A DNA stretch of 64,000 nucleotides from Saccharomonospora sp. CUA-673 (GTDB lineage: Bacteria; Actinomycetota; Actinomycetes; Mycobacteriales; Pseudonocardiaceae): positions 62,001 to 126,000 of the forward strand of contig NZ_MKKE01000033.1 in assembly GCF_001942305.1 (NCBI RefSeq), read 5' to 3'. Made by a program: the position numbers and the translations under genes. Below are positions 9,213 through 17,822 of this stretch, piece after piece. How positions within the stretch are numbered: position 1 is the first letter of the stretch; the number at the start of each line of letters is the position of its first letter. Below the pieces are notes generated by a model. It worked only from the letters and a program-made list of their open reading frames with translations, was not told where the DNA came from and did not search any database.

Positions 9213-9618
9213 TGAGGTCGTCGCCGACGCTTCGACGTTGATCGTGATGTTGATCGAGCGGACCCGACGGGCGGAGGAATTGGGCAGACGTCTTGCCGCG
9301 GGTGCGGTGCACGCGCCTCACCTCGTCGATGCCGAGGTGGGCGACGTGCTCCGGAAGCACGTACTGCGGGGTGATCTCTCGGCCGACGGTGCGTCGGCGG
9401 CGATGGCGGCGATGGACTTCGTCGTGGACGAACGGTATCCCCATGCGGGGCCGTTGAGCCGCGGTGCCTGGGACCTACGCGACCGCGTCCGGTTCTACGA
9501 CGGGCTGTACGTCAGTTTGGCCGCCCGGCTCGACCTCCCACTGGTGACCGCCGATGCACGGTTGGGCAGGGCGCACGGGCTGCCGTGTGCTGTGGAGGTC
9601 GTGCCCGCCGCTGGGTGA
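9205..9618 (+). CDS. vapC: PIN-domain ribonuclease toxin (VapC family)
   Basis: A protein of 137 residues, typical VapC length. The PIN acidic residues are visible: Asp8 in VVADASTLI, Glu in LVDAEVGDVL, and the C-terminal pair in RFYDGLYVSLA and LVTADARLG, which bind the metal ions. VapC toxins cut specific tRNAs or rRNA and are held inactive by the cognate VapB. The GTG start at 9205 lies inside the last codons of the antitoxin. The pair sits between the haem operon and msrB with no mobile-element traces. Confidence 0.88.
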   Translation: MGDEVVADASTLIVMLIERTRRAEELGRRLAAGAVHAPHLVDAEVGDVLRKHVLRGDLSADGASAAMAAMDFVVDERYPHAGPLSRGAWDLRDRVRFYDGLYVSLAARLDLPLVTADARLGRAHGLPCAVEVVPAAG

Positions 9619-9665
9619 GGAGGGTGTCCCACGCGGGCGGGGGCTGGGTGCGACGTGGGTGGTCG

Positions 9666-10055
9666 CTAGTCGGTGGCGACGAGCCTCAGGGCTACCGAGT
9701 TGATGCAGTAGCGCTGATCGGTGGGGGTTCCGTAGCCCTCGCCCTCGAAGACGTGGCCCAGGTGGCCGTGGCAGGTGGCGCACAGGACTTCGACGCGCAC
9801 CATGCCGAGCGAGACGTCCTTGCGCAGGATCACGGCGTCCGAGTCGGCCGGGTCGTAGAACGACGGCCATCCGCAGTGGCTGGCGAACTTCGTGGTCGAC
9901 CGGAACAGTTCCGCGCCGCATCCGCGGCATTCGTAGACGCCCTCGGTGTCGGTCTCGTTGTACTCCCCGGTGAACGGCCGTTCCGTTCCGGCCTTGCGGA
10001 GCACGGCGTAGGCGTCCGGGCCGAGTTCGGCGCGCCACTGCTCGTCCGACTTCAC
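9666..10055 (-). CDS. msrB: Peptide-methionine (R)-S-oxide reductase
   Basis: A protein of 129 residues covering a complete MsrB domain. Structural zinc is held by Cys43/Cys46 (CRGC) and Cys92/Cys95 (CATC). The catalytic Cys is Cys117 in QRYCINS, and Cys61 in SHCGWPSF is a candidate resolving residue. It repairs R-methionine sulfoxide in proteins using thioredoxin or an actinobacterial equivalent. ATG start at 10055. There is no signal peptide, so it is cytoplasmic. Confidence 0.95.
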   Translation of the reverse strand: MKSDEQWRAELGPDAYAVLRKAGTERPFTGEYNETDTEGVYECRGCGAELFRSTTKFASHCGWPSFYDPADSDAVILRKDVSLGMVRVEVLCATCHGHLGHVFEGEGYGTPTDQRYCINSVALRLVATD

Positions 10056-10157
10056 GACACTCGCTGATCGGCGCGGGGCTGATCGACACCGGGCCGATCG
10101 ACGCCGGGACGGTCGGTGTCCGGGGTGGGGTTCGCGGCGGGCTCCATGCCGTCCAGG

Positions 10158-10457
10158 TTACCGGGAGACGTGCTCGACGACGGCGCTCAGTTGATCCCAT
10201 GCGGCCACGATCACGCCGAGCAGGATCAGCACGACGATCGCCACGGCGGTCCACCACCGCAGCCCGGTCGCGCGGGTGCTGCCCTCGGCGAACTCGGCGA
10301 CGCCGCGCAGGGAGCTCTCCACCGTGAACGCGGGTTCGGCCTTCTGCATCTTGTGCAGGTGGTCGGCGAACTCCTGGGCCTCCGGATCATCCGGGTCGAG
10401 CCCGATCAGCTCGTCGTCGAACTGCCGCCGACGGCGGGTCTGGTCGTCATCCGGCAT
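10158..10457 (-). CDS. Small single-span membrane protein, function unknown
   Basis: A protein of 99 residues. The acidic and basic N-terminal half (DDELIGLDPDDPEAQEFADH) is predicted cytosolic. One membrane helix is near residues 66-89 (WWTAVAIVVLILLGVIVAAW), and a short tail follows. I recognise no domain. ATG at 10457 is chosen because GGTGGG lies just upstream; a GTG three codons earlier is the alternative. It is downstream of the Ser/Thr kinase gene on the same strand, separated by about 50 bp, so they may be co-transcribed. Confidence 0.7.
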   Translation of the reverse strand: MPDDDQTRRRRQFDDELIGLDPDDPEAQEFADHLHKMQKAEPAFTVESSLRGVAEFAEGSTRATGLRWWTAVAIVVLILLGVIVAAWDQLSAVVEHVSR

Positions 10458-10508
10458 GGTGCCCACCGTAGGACATACCGCGTGCGGCGCCCACCGGTGG
10501 AACGTCCG

Positions 10509-11972
10509 CTACTGCGCGGCCGCGCCGTCGACGCGGGTGTCCCCGTCGAGGAGCAGGTCGCCGCCCATGTTGACCACCGTCACCACGTAGGGCGCGGAGC
10601 CGTTGCCGAAGTCGAGGTTGACGTGCACGTCGACCGAACCGTCGGGGTTGGCCCCCGGGACGCGGGCGTTGCTCCAGCCGCTGAGCCGGTGCTCCTCCCA
10701 GTAGGTGTCGAACTCGTCCTCCGAGCCGTACACGTCCTGTGCGGTCGGGGTGAGGTCGTCCCAGTCGGGCCGGCCGTAGAACTCGCCGACCAGCTGGCCG
10801 GCCGCGCCCCATTCGACCGGGCCGCCGGCGTTCGTCTCGCGGCTCGGGGAGGGCGACTGGGTGGTCGTCGGCTGCTGGGAGGTCGTGGGCCCCCCGCCCG
10901 CGGCGGGTTCGTCGTCCCCGCCGAGCGTGAACACCAGCACCGCGGCGATCGCCAGCGCCAGGACGCCGAGCGCGGCGAACAGCAGCGGTTTGCGGGATCC
11001 GCCGCCGCCCTCGTCGGAGGCGACGGCAGGTGCGCCCGCGGCGGTGGGCTGGTGGGGCGGCGGGGTCTGGTGCTCACGCTGCCACGGTGCGCCGGCCGGT
11101 TTGCGGCCGCCGCCGTCGGACACGGCGGGCGACACGGCGGTCGCGGCCAACGGCGTCGCCGGCGCCGCCGCACCGGAGGCGAGCGCGCCGAGCCGCTCGC
11201 GGGCCTCGCCCATGCTCGGACGCTCGTCGGGATCGGTGCGCAGCAGGCTCATCAGCAGCGCCGTCGACTGGCCCGCGTGCTGCGGCGGATTGATCTGCCC
11301 GTTGGCGGCCGCATAGAGCAGCGCGAGCTGGTTGGTGTTGTCACCGTACGGCGGCAGGCCCTCGATGGCGTGGAAGAGCGTCGCGCCGAGCGCGAACACG
11401 TCGGACGCGGGTGTCGGGTCGGCGCCGCGGGCCAGTTCGGGTGCGAGGTAGGCGGGGGTGCCGCCGATCAGCCCGGTCTGGGTGAGCGTGAGGTCACCGC
11501 TGGCGCGGGAGATGCCGAAGTCGGTGATCTTGCAGGTGCCGTTGGCGTCGATCAGCAGGTTGCCCGGCTTGATGTCGCGGTGCACGATGCCGGCGCGATG
11601 CGCGGCCACGAGGGCCGCGGCGACCTGTTCGCCGATGCGGGCGACCTCCGGGACCGGAAGCGGACCCCGTTCGGCGAGGATCGCCGACAGGCTCTGCGAC
11701 GGGAGGTACTCCATGACCAGGACCGGATCGCCGTCGTGCTCGGCGATGTCGAACACGACGATGGCGTTGGGGTGCTGGAATCGGGCCGCGTTCTTCGCCT
11801 CGCGCATGGCGCGCTGACGCACGGTGGCGCGCTCGGTCTCGGACAGACCCGGCTGCGTCAGGATCTGCTTGACGGCGACCGCTCGCTCGAGGCGTTCATC
11901 GACGGCGCGCCACACGATGCCCATGGCGCCGGTGCCGACGTGCTCTACGAGGCGATAGTGGCCTGCGACCAA
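10509..11972 (-). CDS. Membrane-anchored serine/threonine protein kinase (PknB-like)
   Basis: A protein of 487 residues. The kinase domain (about 5-265) has glycine loop GTGAMG, Lys35 in VAVKQI, catalytic loop HRDIKPGNLL, DFG (ITDFGIS) and GTPAYLAPE. An Ala/Pro/Gly-rich juxtamembrane linker follows (about 270-325), then one membrane helix (LLFAALGVLALAIAAVLVF) and an extracellular domain of about 110 residues rich in Asp/Trp that resembles an NTF2-like fold, not PASTA repeats. The TTG start at 11972 has no good ribosome site. A GAGGAG lies about 22 bp upstream, before an in-frame GTC, so the true start may be slightly upstream. Confidence 0.9.
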   Translation of the reverse strand: MVAGHYRLVEHVGTGAMGIVWRAVDERLERAVAVKQILTQPGLSETERATVRQRAMREAKNAARFQHPNAIVVFDIAEHDGDPVLVMEYLPSQSLSAILAERGPLPVPEVARIGEQVAAALVAAHRAGIVHRDIKPGNLLIDANGTCKITDFGISRASGDLTLTQTGLIGGTPAYLAPELARGADPTPASDVFALGATLFHAIEGLPPYGDNTNQLALLYAAANGQINPPQHAGQSTALLMSLLRTDPDERPSMGEARERLGALASGAAAPATPLAATAVSPAVSDGGGRKPAGAPWQREHQTPPPHQPTAAGAPAVASDEGGGGSRKPLLFAALGVLALAIAAVLVFTLGGDDEPAAGGGPTTSQQPTTTQSPSPSRETNAGGPVEWGAAGQLVGEFYGRPDWDDLTPTAQDVYGSEDEFDTYWEEHRLSGWSNARVPGANPDGSVDVHVNLDFGNGSAPYVVTVVNMGGDLLLDGDTRVDGAAAQ

Positions 11973-12163
11973 CTGACCGGTGTCGATGACGCCTACTCCT
12001 CGGCTACTGCTCTGCTGCTCCTCGAACCCGCGAACTCCGCGTGGTGCACGTCGGCGTGATTCGAGGTCTCGGAAAGGGACCGGTGCGCCACCCCGCTAGC
12101 GCCCGTGTCGAGTGTAGCGGCCCGCCGAAACGGCCCGGACGGACCTGTGTGAAGTGCGACGCG

Positions 12164-12856
12164 TCAGTCCGGTGCGCGTTCCGGTTGCGGGTGCGCGTCT
12201 GCTACCTGCGGGTTTTGCGGTGTTCCGGCACGGATCACCCGGATCAGTCCGACGGCTCCGAGCCCGGCGAAAACGGCATAACAGGCGAGCAGTGCCGGCG
12301 GCGTGTCGCCGGTCAGTGCGTCGCCGAGGACGACGACGGCGATCGTGCCGGGCAGGCTGCCGAGCGCCGTGCCCACGAGATACGGCCGCAGGCCGATGTG
12401 GGATATGCCGCAGCAGTAGCTCAGGGGCGCGAACGGGACGATCGGGATCAGCCGCAGCGACGCGACGGCGAGCATGCCGCCGGATTCCAACCGCGCGTTG
12501 ACGGCGCGCACCGGCGTGCGGTGCATGTTCCTGGTCACGAACTCCTGGCCCAGCGCGCGGGCGAGCAGGAACCCGAGCAGACCCGACAGCAGGGTGGCGG
12601 TGAAGGCGACGCCGATGCCCAGTGCTTCGCCGAGGAGCAGGCCGGCGGCGAGGTTGAACACCGTCCGCGGGATCGGCGCGATCGTGCACACCGCGTAGGC
12701 CACCAGGAACAGCCACACCGCGCCGGAGCCGGCGTCGTCGGCCCACGCCCGCAGCGTGGTGGGTGAGGGGATCGGCAGGACCAACGCCGCGACGACGAGC
12801 CCGGCCAACAACAGGAGCCCGAGGAGGAGCTTGGTCCGGCGCGGCACGGTACTCAC
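12164..12856 (-). CDS. TVP38/TMEM64 (DedA-like, SNARE-associated) integral membrane protein
   Basis: A protein of 230 residues with about five hydrophobic segments. The conserved core is present: an FNLAAGLLLG-type re-entrant segment, GLLGFLLARALGQ, the basic amphipathic part, and LRLIPIVPFAPLSYCCGIS followed by YLVGTALGSLPGTIAVVVLG. Members are thought to act in lipid scrambling or transport across the membrane. The tail is polar. GTG start at 12856. It follows the adenylation-domain gene by 13 bp on the same strand and is probably co-transcribed. Confidence 0.88.
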   Translation of the reverse strand: MSTVPRRTKLLLGLLLLAGLVVAALVLPIPSPTTLRAWADDAGSGAVWLFLVAYAVCTIAPIPRTVFNLAAGLLLGEALGIGVAFTATLLSGLLGFLLARALGQEFVTRNMHRTPVRAVNARLESGGMLAVASLRLIPIVPFAPLSYCCGISHIGLRPYLVGTALGSLPGTIAVVVLGDALTGDTPPALLACYAVFAGLGAVGLIRVIRAGTPQNPQVADAHPQPERAPD

Positions 12857-12869
12857 GGTAGAGCAGGAC

Positions 12870-14129
12870 TCACCGGTGCTGCGGTGCCGGCCCTTCGTAG
12901 CGGATGTCGCCGTCGGAGGTCAGCGACGCGAGGTCGCCCGTGCGGAACCACCCGGTGGTGTTGTCGGGGACGCAGCCGCCGCGGATCTCCAGCACGCCGT
13001 GCTTCGCGGCGGCCGGATCGGGGGCCGCGGTGTCCGGGACGGTCCCGGCGTCCGGCTCGGTGATACGGAGCTCGACGTCGGGGCACACGGGGGTGCCGCC
13101 GCCGAGCCACCGGTCGGCGGTCGAGCGGTCGTCGGGCCACAGTGCGAACGGGGCGAGGATGCCGCGTGGTGCGTAGAAGCCGCGGGCCGCGACGCCTGCG
13201 GCCTCGAGGCTCTGGGCGGCCTCGGCCGATTCGGCGTTGGGGATGCCCACCCAGCGCAGCGTGGGCAGCGCGGCCGCCGGGTCGGTGTGCGCGGCGGCGA
13301 GGTGGCGGGCCGCGGCCTCGTCGGCCACGAGGTGGGTCGCGCTGAACCGGGCCAGCTGCGCGGGCAGGGCCGTCTCGTCGAGCTGCGGGTCGAACAGATA
13401 CGTGGCGCCTCCGGCCGCCGCGGCCAGGGTGAACGACCAGGCGAGGGGCTGGGCAGCCGGGCGGGTGCAGACCACGAGATCGCCGTCGCCGAGTCCGAGC
13501 GCCTCCGCGGTGGCGGTGGCGTGGGCGAGCAGGGTCGATTCTCGGTAGGCGGCCAGGCCGGGGGCGAACGCGACGGCCGGTTCGTCGCCGCCGGCGGCGG
13601 GCATCGGCATGCCGGCCGTGGCGGCGCTGGGCTGCCATGCACCGCCGCCCAGGTCCCACGGGGACGGATCGACGGGCGGTTCGGCGTGCGGGCCCGGCAC
13701 GACGGCCACGGCCGGGGCGAGTGGTTCGGCGGTGTCGGCGTCGCCGCCGTGGGCGGTGATCGCCGCGCGGAGCTTGTCGAGGACCTCGGGGCGCACGCCG
13801 ACGTCGAGCGCGAGCACGCGCGGCCGCGCGTCGGCGACCGTGTCGACGAGATCGTCGGTGGGGCACTCCGGGTCCAGTCCCACCGCGCACGCACCGAGCG
13901 AGGCGGTGGCGAGCTGCCAGCCGAGCAGATCGGACCAGCTGGGCAGGCACACCGCGACGACGTCCCCGCGACCCACTCCCGCTGTGGCCAGATCCGCGCG
14001 CAGCTGCAGGGTGCGACGCCAGAGTTCGGAACGACTGACGTGCACGGGCTGCACGGGATCGGCGTCGATCGCGATGATGGCGTGTGGGTCGCGCTTGGTC
14101 AGGCCGGAGAGCAACGACAGAAGGTTCAC
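12870..14129 (-). CDS. AMP-binding (acyl-CoA synthetase-like) protein lacking the C-terminal domain, TIGR03089-like
   Basis: A protein of 419 residues with the N-terminal fold of adenylate-forming enzymes (SRSELWRRTLQLRADL, GVGRGDVVAVCLPSWSDLLG, and the late motifs GVLEIRGG and GWFRTGDLASLTSDGDI). The canonical A3 P-loop (SGTTGxPK type) is not recognisable: the corresponding area reads AFAPGLAAYRES. The protein ends just after the GDLA motif, so the mobile C-terminal domain with the catalytic lysine is missing. It resembles the actinobacterial TIGR03089 group (one copy per genome, function unknown). Catalytic adenylation is doubtful. GTG start at 14129. Confidence 0.7.
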   Translation of the reverse strand: MNLLSLLSGLTKRDPHAIIAIDADPVQPVHVSRSELWRRTLQLRADLATAGVGRGDVVAVCLPSWSDLLGWQLATASLGACAVGLDPECPTDDLVDTVADARPRVLALDVGVRPEVLDKLRAAITAHGGDADTAEPLAPAVAVVPGPHAEPPVDPSPWDLGGGAWQPSAATAGMPMPAAGGDEPAVAFAPGLAAYRESTLLAHATATAEALGLGDGDLVVCTRPAAQPLAWSFTLAAAAGGATYLFDPQLDETALPAQLARFSATHLVADEAAARHLAAAHTDPAAALPTLRWVGIPNAESAEAAQSLEAAGVAARGFYAPRGILAPFALWPDDRSTADRWLGGGTPVCPDVELRITEPDAGTVPDTAAPDPAAAKHGVLEIRGGCVPDNTTGWFRTGDLASLTSDGDIRYEGPAPQHR

Positions 14130-14242
14130 CGCGGGTCAGCGAAACATCCCGCACGGTCCCCGTCAAGTACTGGTCGACGCCCTCGGTGCGTCCCCGGCCG
14201 GAAGATCAACTGAAGATCAACTCCCGGCTCGACGTGCACGCG

Positions 14243-15775
14243 TCAGGCCGGGCAGAGCGTGCCGTCGCGAGGGACGTCCCCGTCGAGGTAGAAGCCGCTG
14301 AGCGCCTCGGCGACGCAACCGGACTCCAGTGCCCCGTGCCCGGCGCCCTGCCAGGCCACGTGCACCGCCGAGGGCATCTGCTCGGCCGCGCGGACGGTGC
14401 CCTGCTCGGGCGTGACCGGGTCGGTGGCGGTGCTGACGACGACCATCGGCGGGGTCTCGTCGGAGGTGATGTCCCCGGCCTCGTCGGAGCGCGTCGGCCA
14501 GGGACTGCACCACACGAGCTCCTGCGCGACGACCCCGCCGAACAGCGGATGATCCTGCGCGAGCTGGTTGGCCGCCTCGGTGATCTGCTCGGCAGGCAGG
14601 CGGGCCTCGGTGTCGTTGCACCGGGTGGCGAGCGTGCCGTCGATCCGCGCCGGCGCGTGCTGGTCCTCGACCAGGTGTGGTTGCAGGAACGCCGCGAGCC
14701 CGCCGACGTCGCCGCCGCGTGCGGCGCCGACGGCATCGGCGAGCGCGCGCCAACGGTGCGGTTCGGCCAGTCCGCTCAGCACCGCACGCAGCGCCATCGG
14801 CCCGGTCATCCGGTAGCCGTCGGGGGTGAACTCGGGCGTCCGGTCGAGACGTTCGGCCATCGCGGTGACGTCGCCGCGCAGGTCGCGGCCGAGCTGCTCG
14901 CCGGCGGCGTCCAACGTGGCCTCCGCCCCGCCCGCGACGTCACCGAGCGCCGCCGGACGGTCGTCGGAGGGATCCGGCATGCCGTCGAGCGCGATGCGTC
15001 CCGCCTTGTCCGGGTAGCGGGCGGCGTAGAGGGCCAGCACCCGCGAACCCTCGCCGTGGCCGAGGGCATGCAGATGCTCCACACCGAGGTGCTCGCGCAC
15101 GGTCTCGAGGTCGCCGGTCGTGCGCCAGCTGTCGAACGCGGCCTGTTCGTCGTCGAGGTTGATCGCGCACTGCTGACCCGCCGTGCGGGCCGCGTCGAGC
15201 GGCGGCTCGATGTCCTCGGAGGGGTCGGCGTCGAACAGTCCGGGCCGGTCGGTCGAGGGAATGCAGCGCACGCCGTCGGACGCGCCGGTGCCGCGGCGGT
15301 CGACGCCGACCAGCGAGTACCGCTCGAGCATCTCGTCGGGCATGCTCGCCGCGAGGCGGGCGGCGTGCACGCTGCCGGGTTCGCCGTCGACGTCGTTGAC
15401 CACGACCAGCGGGATCGGACCGTCGCCCGCCTTGAGTACCGCGGTGCGCGAGAGCCCGTGTCCGGGCGCGCCGGGGGCGTCGAGGGTGGTGGTGACGGTG
15501 GCGCACTCGTAGCTCAGGTCGCCGCGGGCCGCGTCGCCGAGCTGCTCGCGGGTCTCCTCGGCGCAGTCGGTCCAGTTCACGCTCGACGGGCCGGGCGGCT
15601 CGGCCTCGGGCAGCGGTGCCGGTTCGGAGTCGTCGCCGGGGCGCTCCTGCGGGGCGGGTGCGTCGTTCTCGACCACGGCGGGACGGGTCGACGGGCCCAC
15701 GGTGCAGGCGGCGAGCACGACGACCGGCAGGAGCGCGGCGAACGCCACGAGGCGGTCACGACCACGGCGCGGCAA
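14243..15775 (-). CDS. Alpha/beta-hydrolase lipoprotein (tripeptidyl aminopeptidase-like) with the nucleophile serine replaced
   Basis: A protein of 510 residues. A basic N-terminus and hydrophobic stretch end in a lipobox (VVVLAAC, Cys about residue 24), so it is exported and lipid-anchored. An alpha/beta-hydrolase domain follows (VGVDRRGTGASDG oxyanion region) with a C-terminal TAP-like part containing the acid in STATDPVTP and the histidine in WQGAGHGAL. The nucleophile elbow, normally G-x-S-x-G, reads LGHGEGSRV, with glycine where serine is expected. Either a neighbouring Ser substitutes or the protein is non-catalytic. TTG start at 15775 has GGGAG upstream. Confidence 0.82.
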   Translation of the reverse strand: MPRRGRDRLVAFAALLPVVVLAACTVGPSTRPAVVENDAPAPQERPGDDSEPAPLPEAEPPGPSSVNWTDCAEETREQLGDAARGDLSYECATVTTTLDAPGAPGHGLSRTAVLKAGDGPIPLVVVNDVDGEPGSVHAARLAASMPDEMLERYSLVGVDRRGTGASDGVRCIPSTDRPGLFDADPSEDIEPPLDAARTAGQQCAINLDDEQAAFDSWRTTGDLETVREHLGVEHLHALGHGEGSRVLALYAARYPDKAGRIALDGMPDPSDDRPAALGDVAGGAEATLDAAGEQLGRDLRGDVTAMAERLDRTPEFTPDGYRMTGPMALRAVLSGLAEPHRWRALADAVGAARGGDVGGLAAFLQPHLVEDQHAPARIDGTLATRCNDTEARLPAEQITEAANQLAQDHPLFGGVVAQELVWCSPWPTRSDEAGDITSDETPPMVVVSTATDPVTPEQGTVRAAEQMPSAVHVAWQGAGHGALESGCVAEALSGFYLDGDVPRDGTLCPA

Positions 15776-15925
15776 CGATCAGGTCTCCCGTTCTCGAAGT
15801 GGCATTGCTGTCGATGTGGTTCGGCGGGGTGGCACGGCTGAGCAGCTGCGACCCGCGGGCGGCGGCTGGCGACGTTACCGTCGCACGTGTCCGGTGTGGG
15901 ACCCGTGAGGCAGAGTGACCGGGTG

Positions 15926-16705
15926 TCACCGGGAGCGATCCCTGCGGTAGCGGGCGAGCAGGAAGCCGTCCTCGTGCAGCAGCGACGTGAGCTCCATGTT
16001 CCGCGGTGCGGACATCGCGGCTGCCGGGTCCGGTGCGCCCGCGACGATGCGGCCCGCACCGGGTCCGGCCAGCAGCGGCGCGTAGGTCAGACACAGCTCG
16101 TCGACGAGGTCGGCGGCCACGAGCGAGCCGAACAGGTGCGGTCCGCCCTCGCAGTCGATGCGGAGCAGTCCGCGTTCGCCGAGCAGTGTCACGGCCGCGG
16201 CCAGGTCGACGGTCTCGCCGCCCGCGACGACGACCTCGGCCCCCGCGTCGGCCAGCGCCGCGCGGCGCTCGGGCGGGGCGGTGGTGGTCGTCAGCACGAT
16301 CGTGGGCACCGACGTGTCGGTGATGACCGGGGCGTCGGCGGGCACGGTGCAGCGGCGGCTGACGACGGCGATCGGCGGCACGTCGCTCAGCCCGAACCGG
16401 CGCCTGCGTGCGCGTCGACGCTCGCCGCTCCGGGCGCCCCGGTAGCCCTCGGCGAGCGCGGTGCCCGCCCCGACGAGGATCACGTCGGCCAGGTCCCGGC
16501 CCAGCAGGAACACCTGCTTGTCGGCGGGGCTCGACAGGCCCTCGGAGGCGTCGTCGACGGCGACCGCACCATCGGCGGAGGCCACGAAGTTGGCCTGGAT
16601 CCACGGCCGTTCGAGGCCCGCGGGGTAGTCGTACAACTGCTCGAGCTCGGCGTCGGACAGGGCGTGCCCGGTGTCGGACGGGTCGGGGGGCCAGAGACGG
16701 TGCAC
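15926..16705 (-). CDS. Pyrimidine reductase family protein (RibD C-terminal-like)
   Basis: A protein of 259 residues with the dihydrofolate-reductase-like fold of the RibD reductase domain: RPWIQANFVASADGAVA, the NADPH-binding LADVILVGAGTALAEGY, and IDCEGGPHLFGSLVAADLVDEL near the C-terminus. The family reduces the ribosyl side chain of a pyrimidine in riboflavin synthesis, but stand-alone copies like this one are widespread in actinobacteria and their substrate is unproven. There is an insert of basic residues near 95-105. GTG start at 16705, divergent from zapE with 64 bp between starts. Confidence 0.85.
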   Translation of the reverse strand: MHRLWPPDPSDTGHALSDAELEQLYDYPAGLERPWIQANFVASADGAVAVDDASEGLSSPADKQVFLLGRDLADVILVGAGTALAEGYRGARSGERRRARRRRFGLSDVPPIAVVSRRCTVPADAPVITDTSVPTIVLTTTTAPPERRAALADAGAEVVVAGGETVDLAAAVTLLGERGLLRIDCEGGPHLFGSLVAADLVDELCLTYAPLLAGPGAGRIVAGAPDPAAAMSAPRNMELTSLLHEDGFLLARYRRDRSR

Positions 16706-16769
16706 GAGATCAATCCCAACACGGGCGCGCGGCCCAGGTCACATCGGGCCGCCGTCTAGCCTGGTGGGC

Positions 16770-17822
16770 ATGTCTGTCGAGAAGCTGACCGAACGCCGGC
16801 CGTCCCTCGGCGCGGACGAGCTGGTCACGACCCTCGTGCCGCCGCCCCGGTTCGACGACGTGCGGCTCTCGACCTACATCCCCAATCCCGACGAGCCGAG
16901 CCAGGCCGCCGCGGTCCAGGACTGCGGCGCGTTCGCGGAGCGTGTGGCGGCCGGCCACGGCAAGCGGTCCGGGCTGCGCGGGCTGTTCGGCCGCAAGAAC
17001 GGCTCGGGCAGCGGCGCCGCGGCCGACGGCAAGCCCGGGCTGTATCTCGACGGCGGCTTCGGCGTCGGCAAGACGCACCTGCTCGCGTCGATCTGGCACG
17101 CGGTGCCCGGCCCGAAGTCGTACGGCACGTTCGTCGAGTTGACACATGTGGTGGGCGCCCTCGGATTCGCCGAGGCCGTGCGGCAGTTGTCCCAGCACCG
17201 GCTGCTGGCGATCGACGAGTTCGAACTGGACGACCCGGGCGACACCATGCTCGTCAACCGGCTGCTGCGCGAGCTGACCGAGGCGGGCGTGTTCGTGGCG
17301 GCGACCTCCAACACGCTGCCCGACAAGCTCGGCGAGGGCCGGTTCGCCGCCGACGACTTCCTGCGTGAGATCCAGTCCCTGTCCGCGCGGTTCGGGGTCG
17401 TGCGGGTCGACGGGCCCGACTACCGGCACCGCGGTCTGCCCGAACCGCCCGCCGCCCTGAGCGACGAGGACCTCGCCGCCTCGGCAGGCCGACGCGACGG
17501 CTCCACACTCGACGAGTTCGACGCGTTGTGCGAGCACCTGGCGAGCCTGCACCCGTCGGCCTACGGCCTGCTCGTCGACGGGGTGTCGGCGGTGCATCTG
17601 CGCGGTGTGCGGCCGGCCGAGGACCAGGCCATCGCGCTGCGGCTCGTCGCGTTCGCCGACCGGCTCTACGACCGCGCGATCCCGGTGCTGGTCTCCGGCG
17701 GTTCGCTCGACGAGCTGTTCACCCCGGAGATGCTGGCCGGCGGCTACCGCAAGAAGTACCTGCGGGCCGTCAGCCGGCTGACCGCCCTGGCCCGCGACGC
17801 CGAGGCGACGGCCCTGCGCTGA
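16770..17822 (+). CDS. zapE: AFG1/ZapE-like P-loop ATPase
   Basis: A protein of 350 residues. Walker A is GGFGVGKTHLLAS (about residues 92-104), Walker B LLAIDEFELDDPGD, and the sensor region VAATSNTLPDKLGEGRF matches the AFG1/ZapE family. ZapE acts at the division ring in E. coli and the mitochondrial homologue assists protein quality control; the role in actinobacteria is not settled. The ATG at 16770 begins the conserved part; a longer open frame upstream has no ribosome site. The 3' end overlaps the convergent PAP2 gene by 53 bp. Confidence 0.9.
   Translation: MSVEKLTERRPSLGADELVTTLVPPPRFDDVRLSTYIPNPDEPSQAAAVQDCGAFAERVAAGHGKRSGLRGLFGRKNGSGSGAAADGKPGLYLDGGFGVGKTHLLASIWHAVPGPKSYGTFVELTHVVGALGFAEAVRQLSQHRLLAIDEFELDDPGDTMLVNRLLRELTEAGVFVAATSNTLPDKLGEGRFAADDFLREIQSLSARFGVVRVDGPDYRHRGLPEPPAALSDEDLAASAGRRDGSTLDEFDALCEHLASLHPSAYGLLVDGVSAVHLRGVRPAEDQAIALRLVAFADRLYDRAIPVLVSGGSLDELFTPEMLAGGYRKKYLRAVSRLTALARDAEATALR

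Noticed and set aside
9205-9618. VapBC pair as mark of a mobile island
   Set aside because: No repeats, integrase or composition change flank it; it fits as a chromosomal toxin-antitoxin locus.
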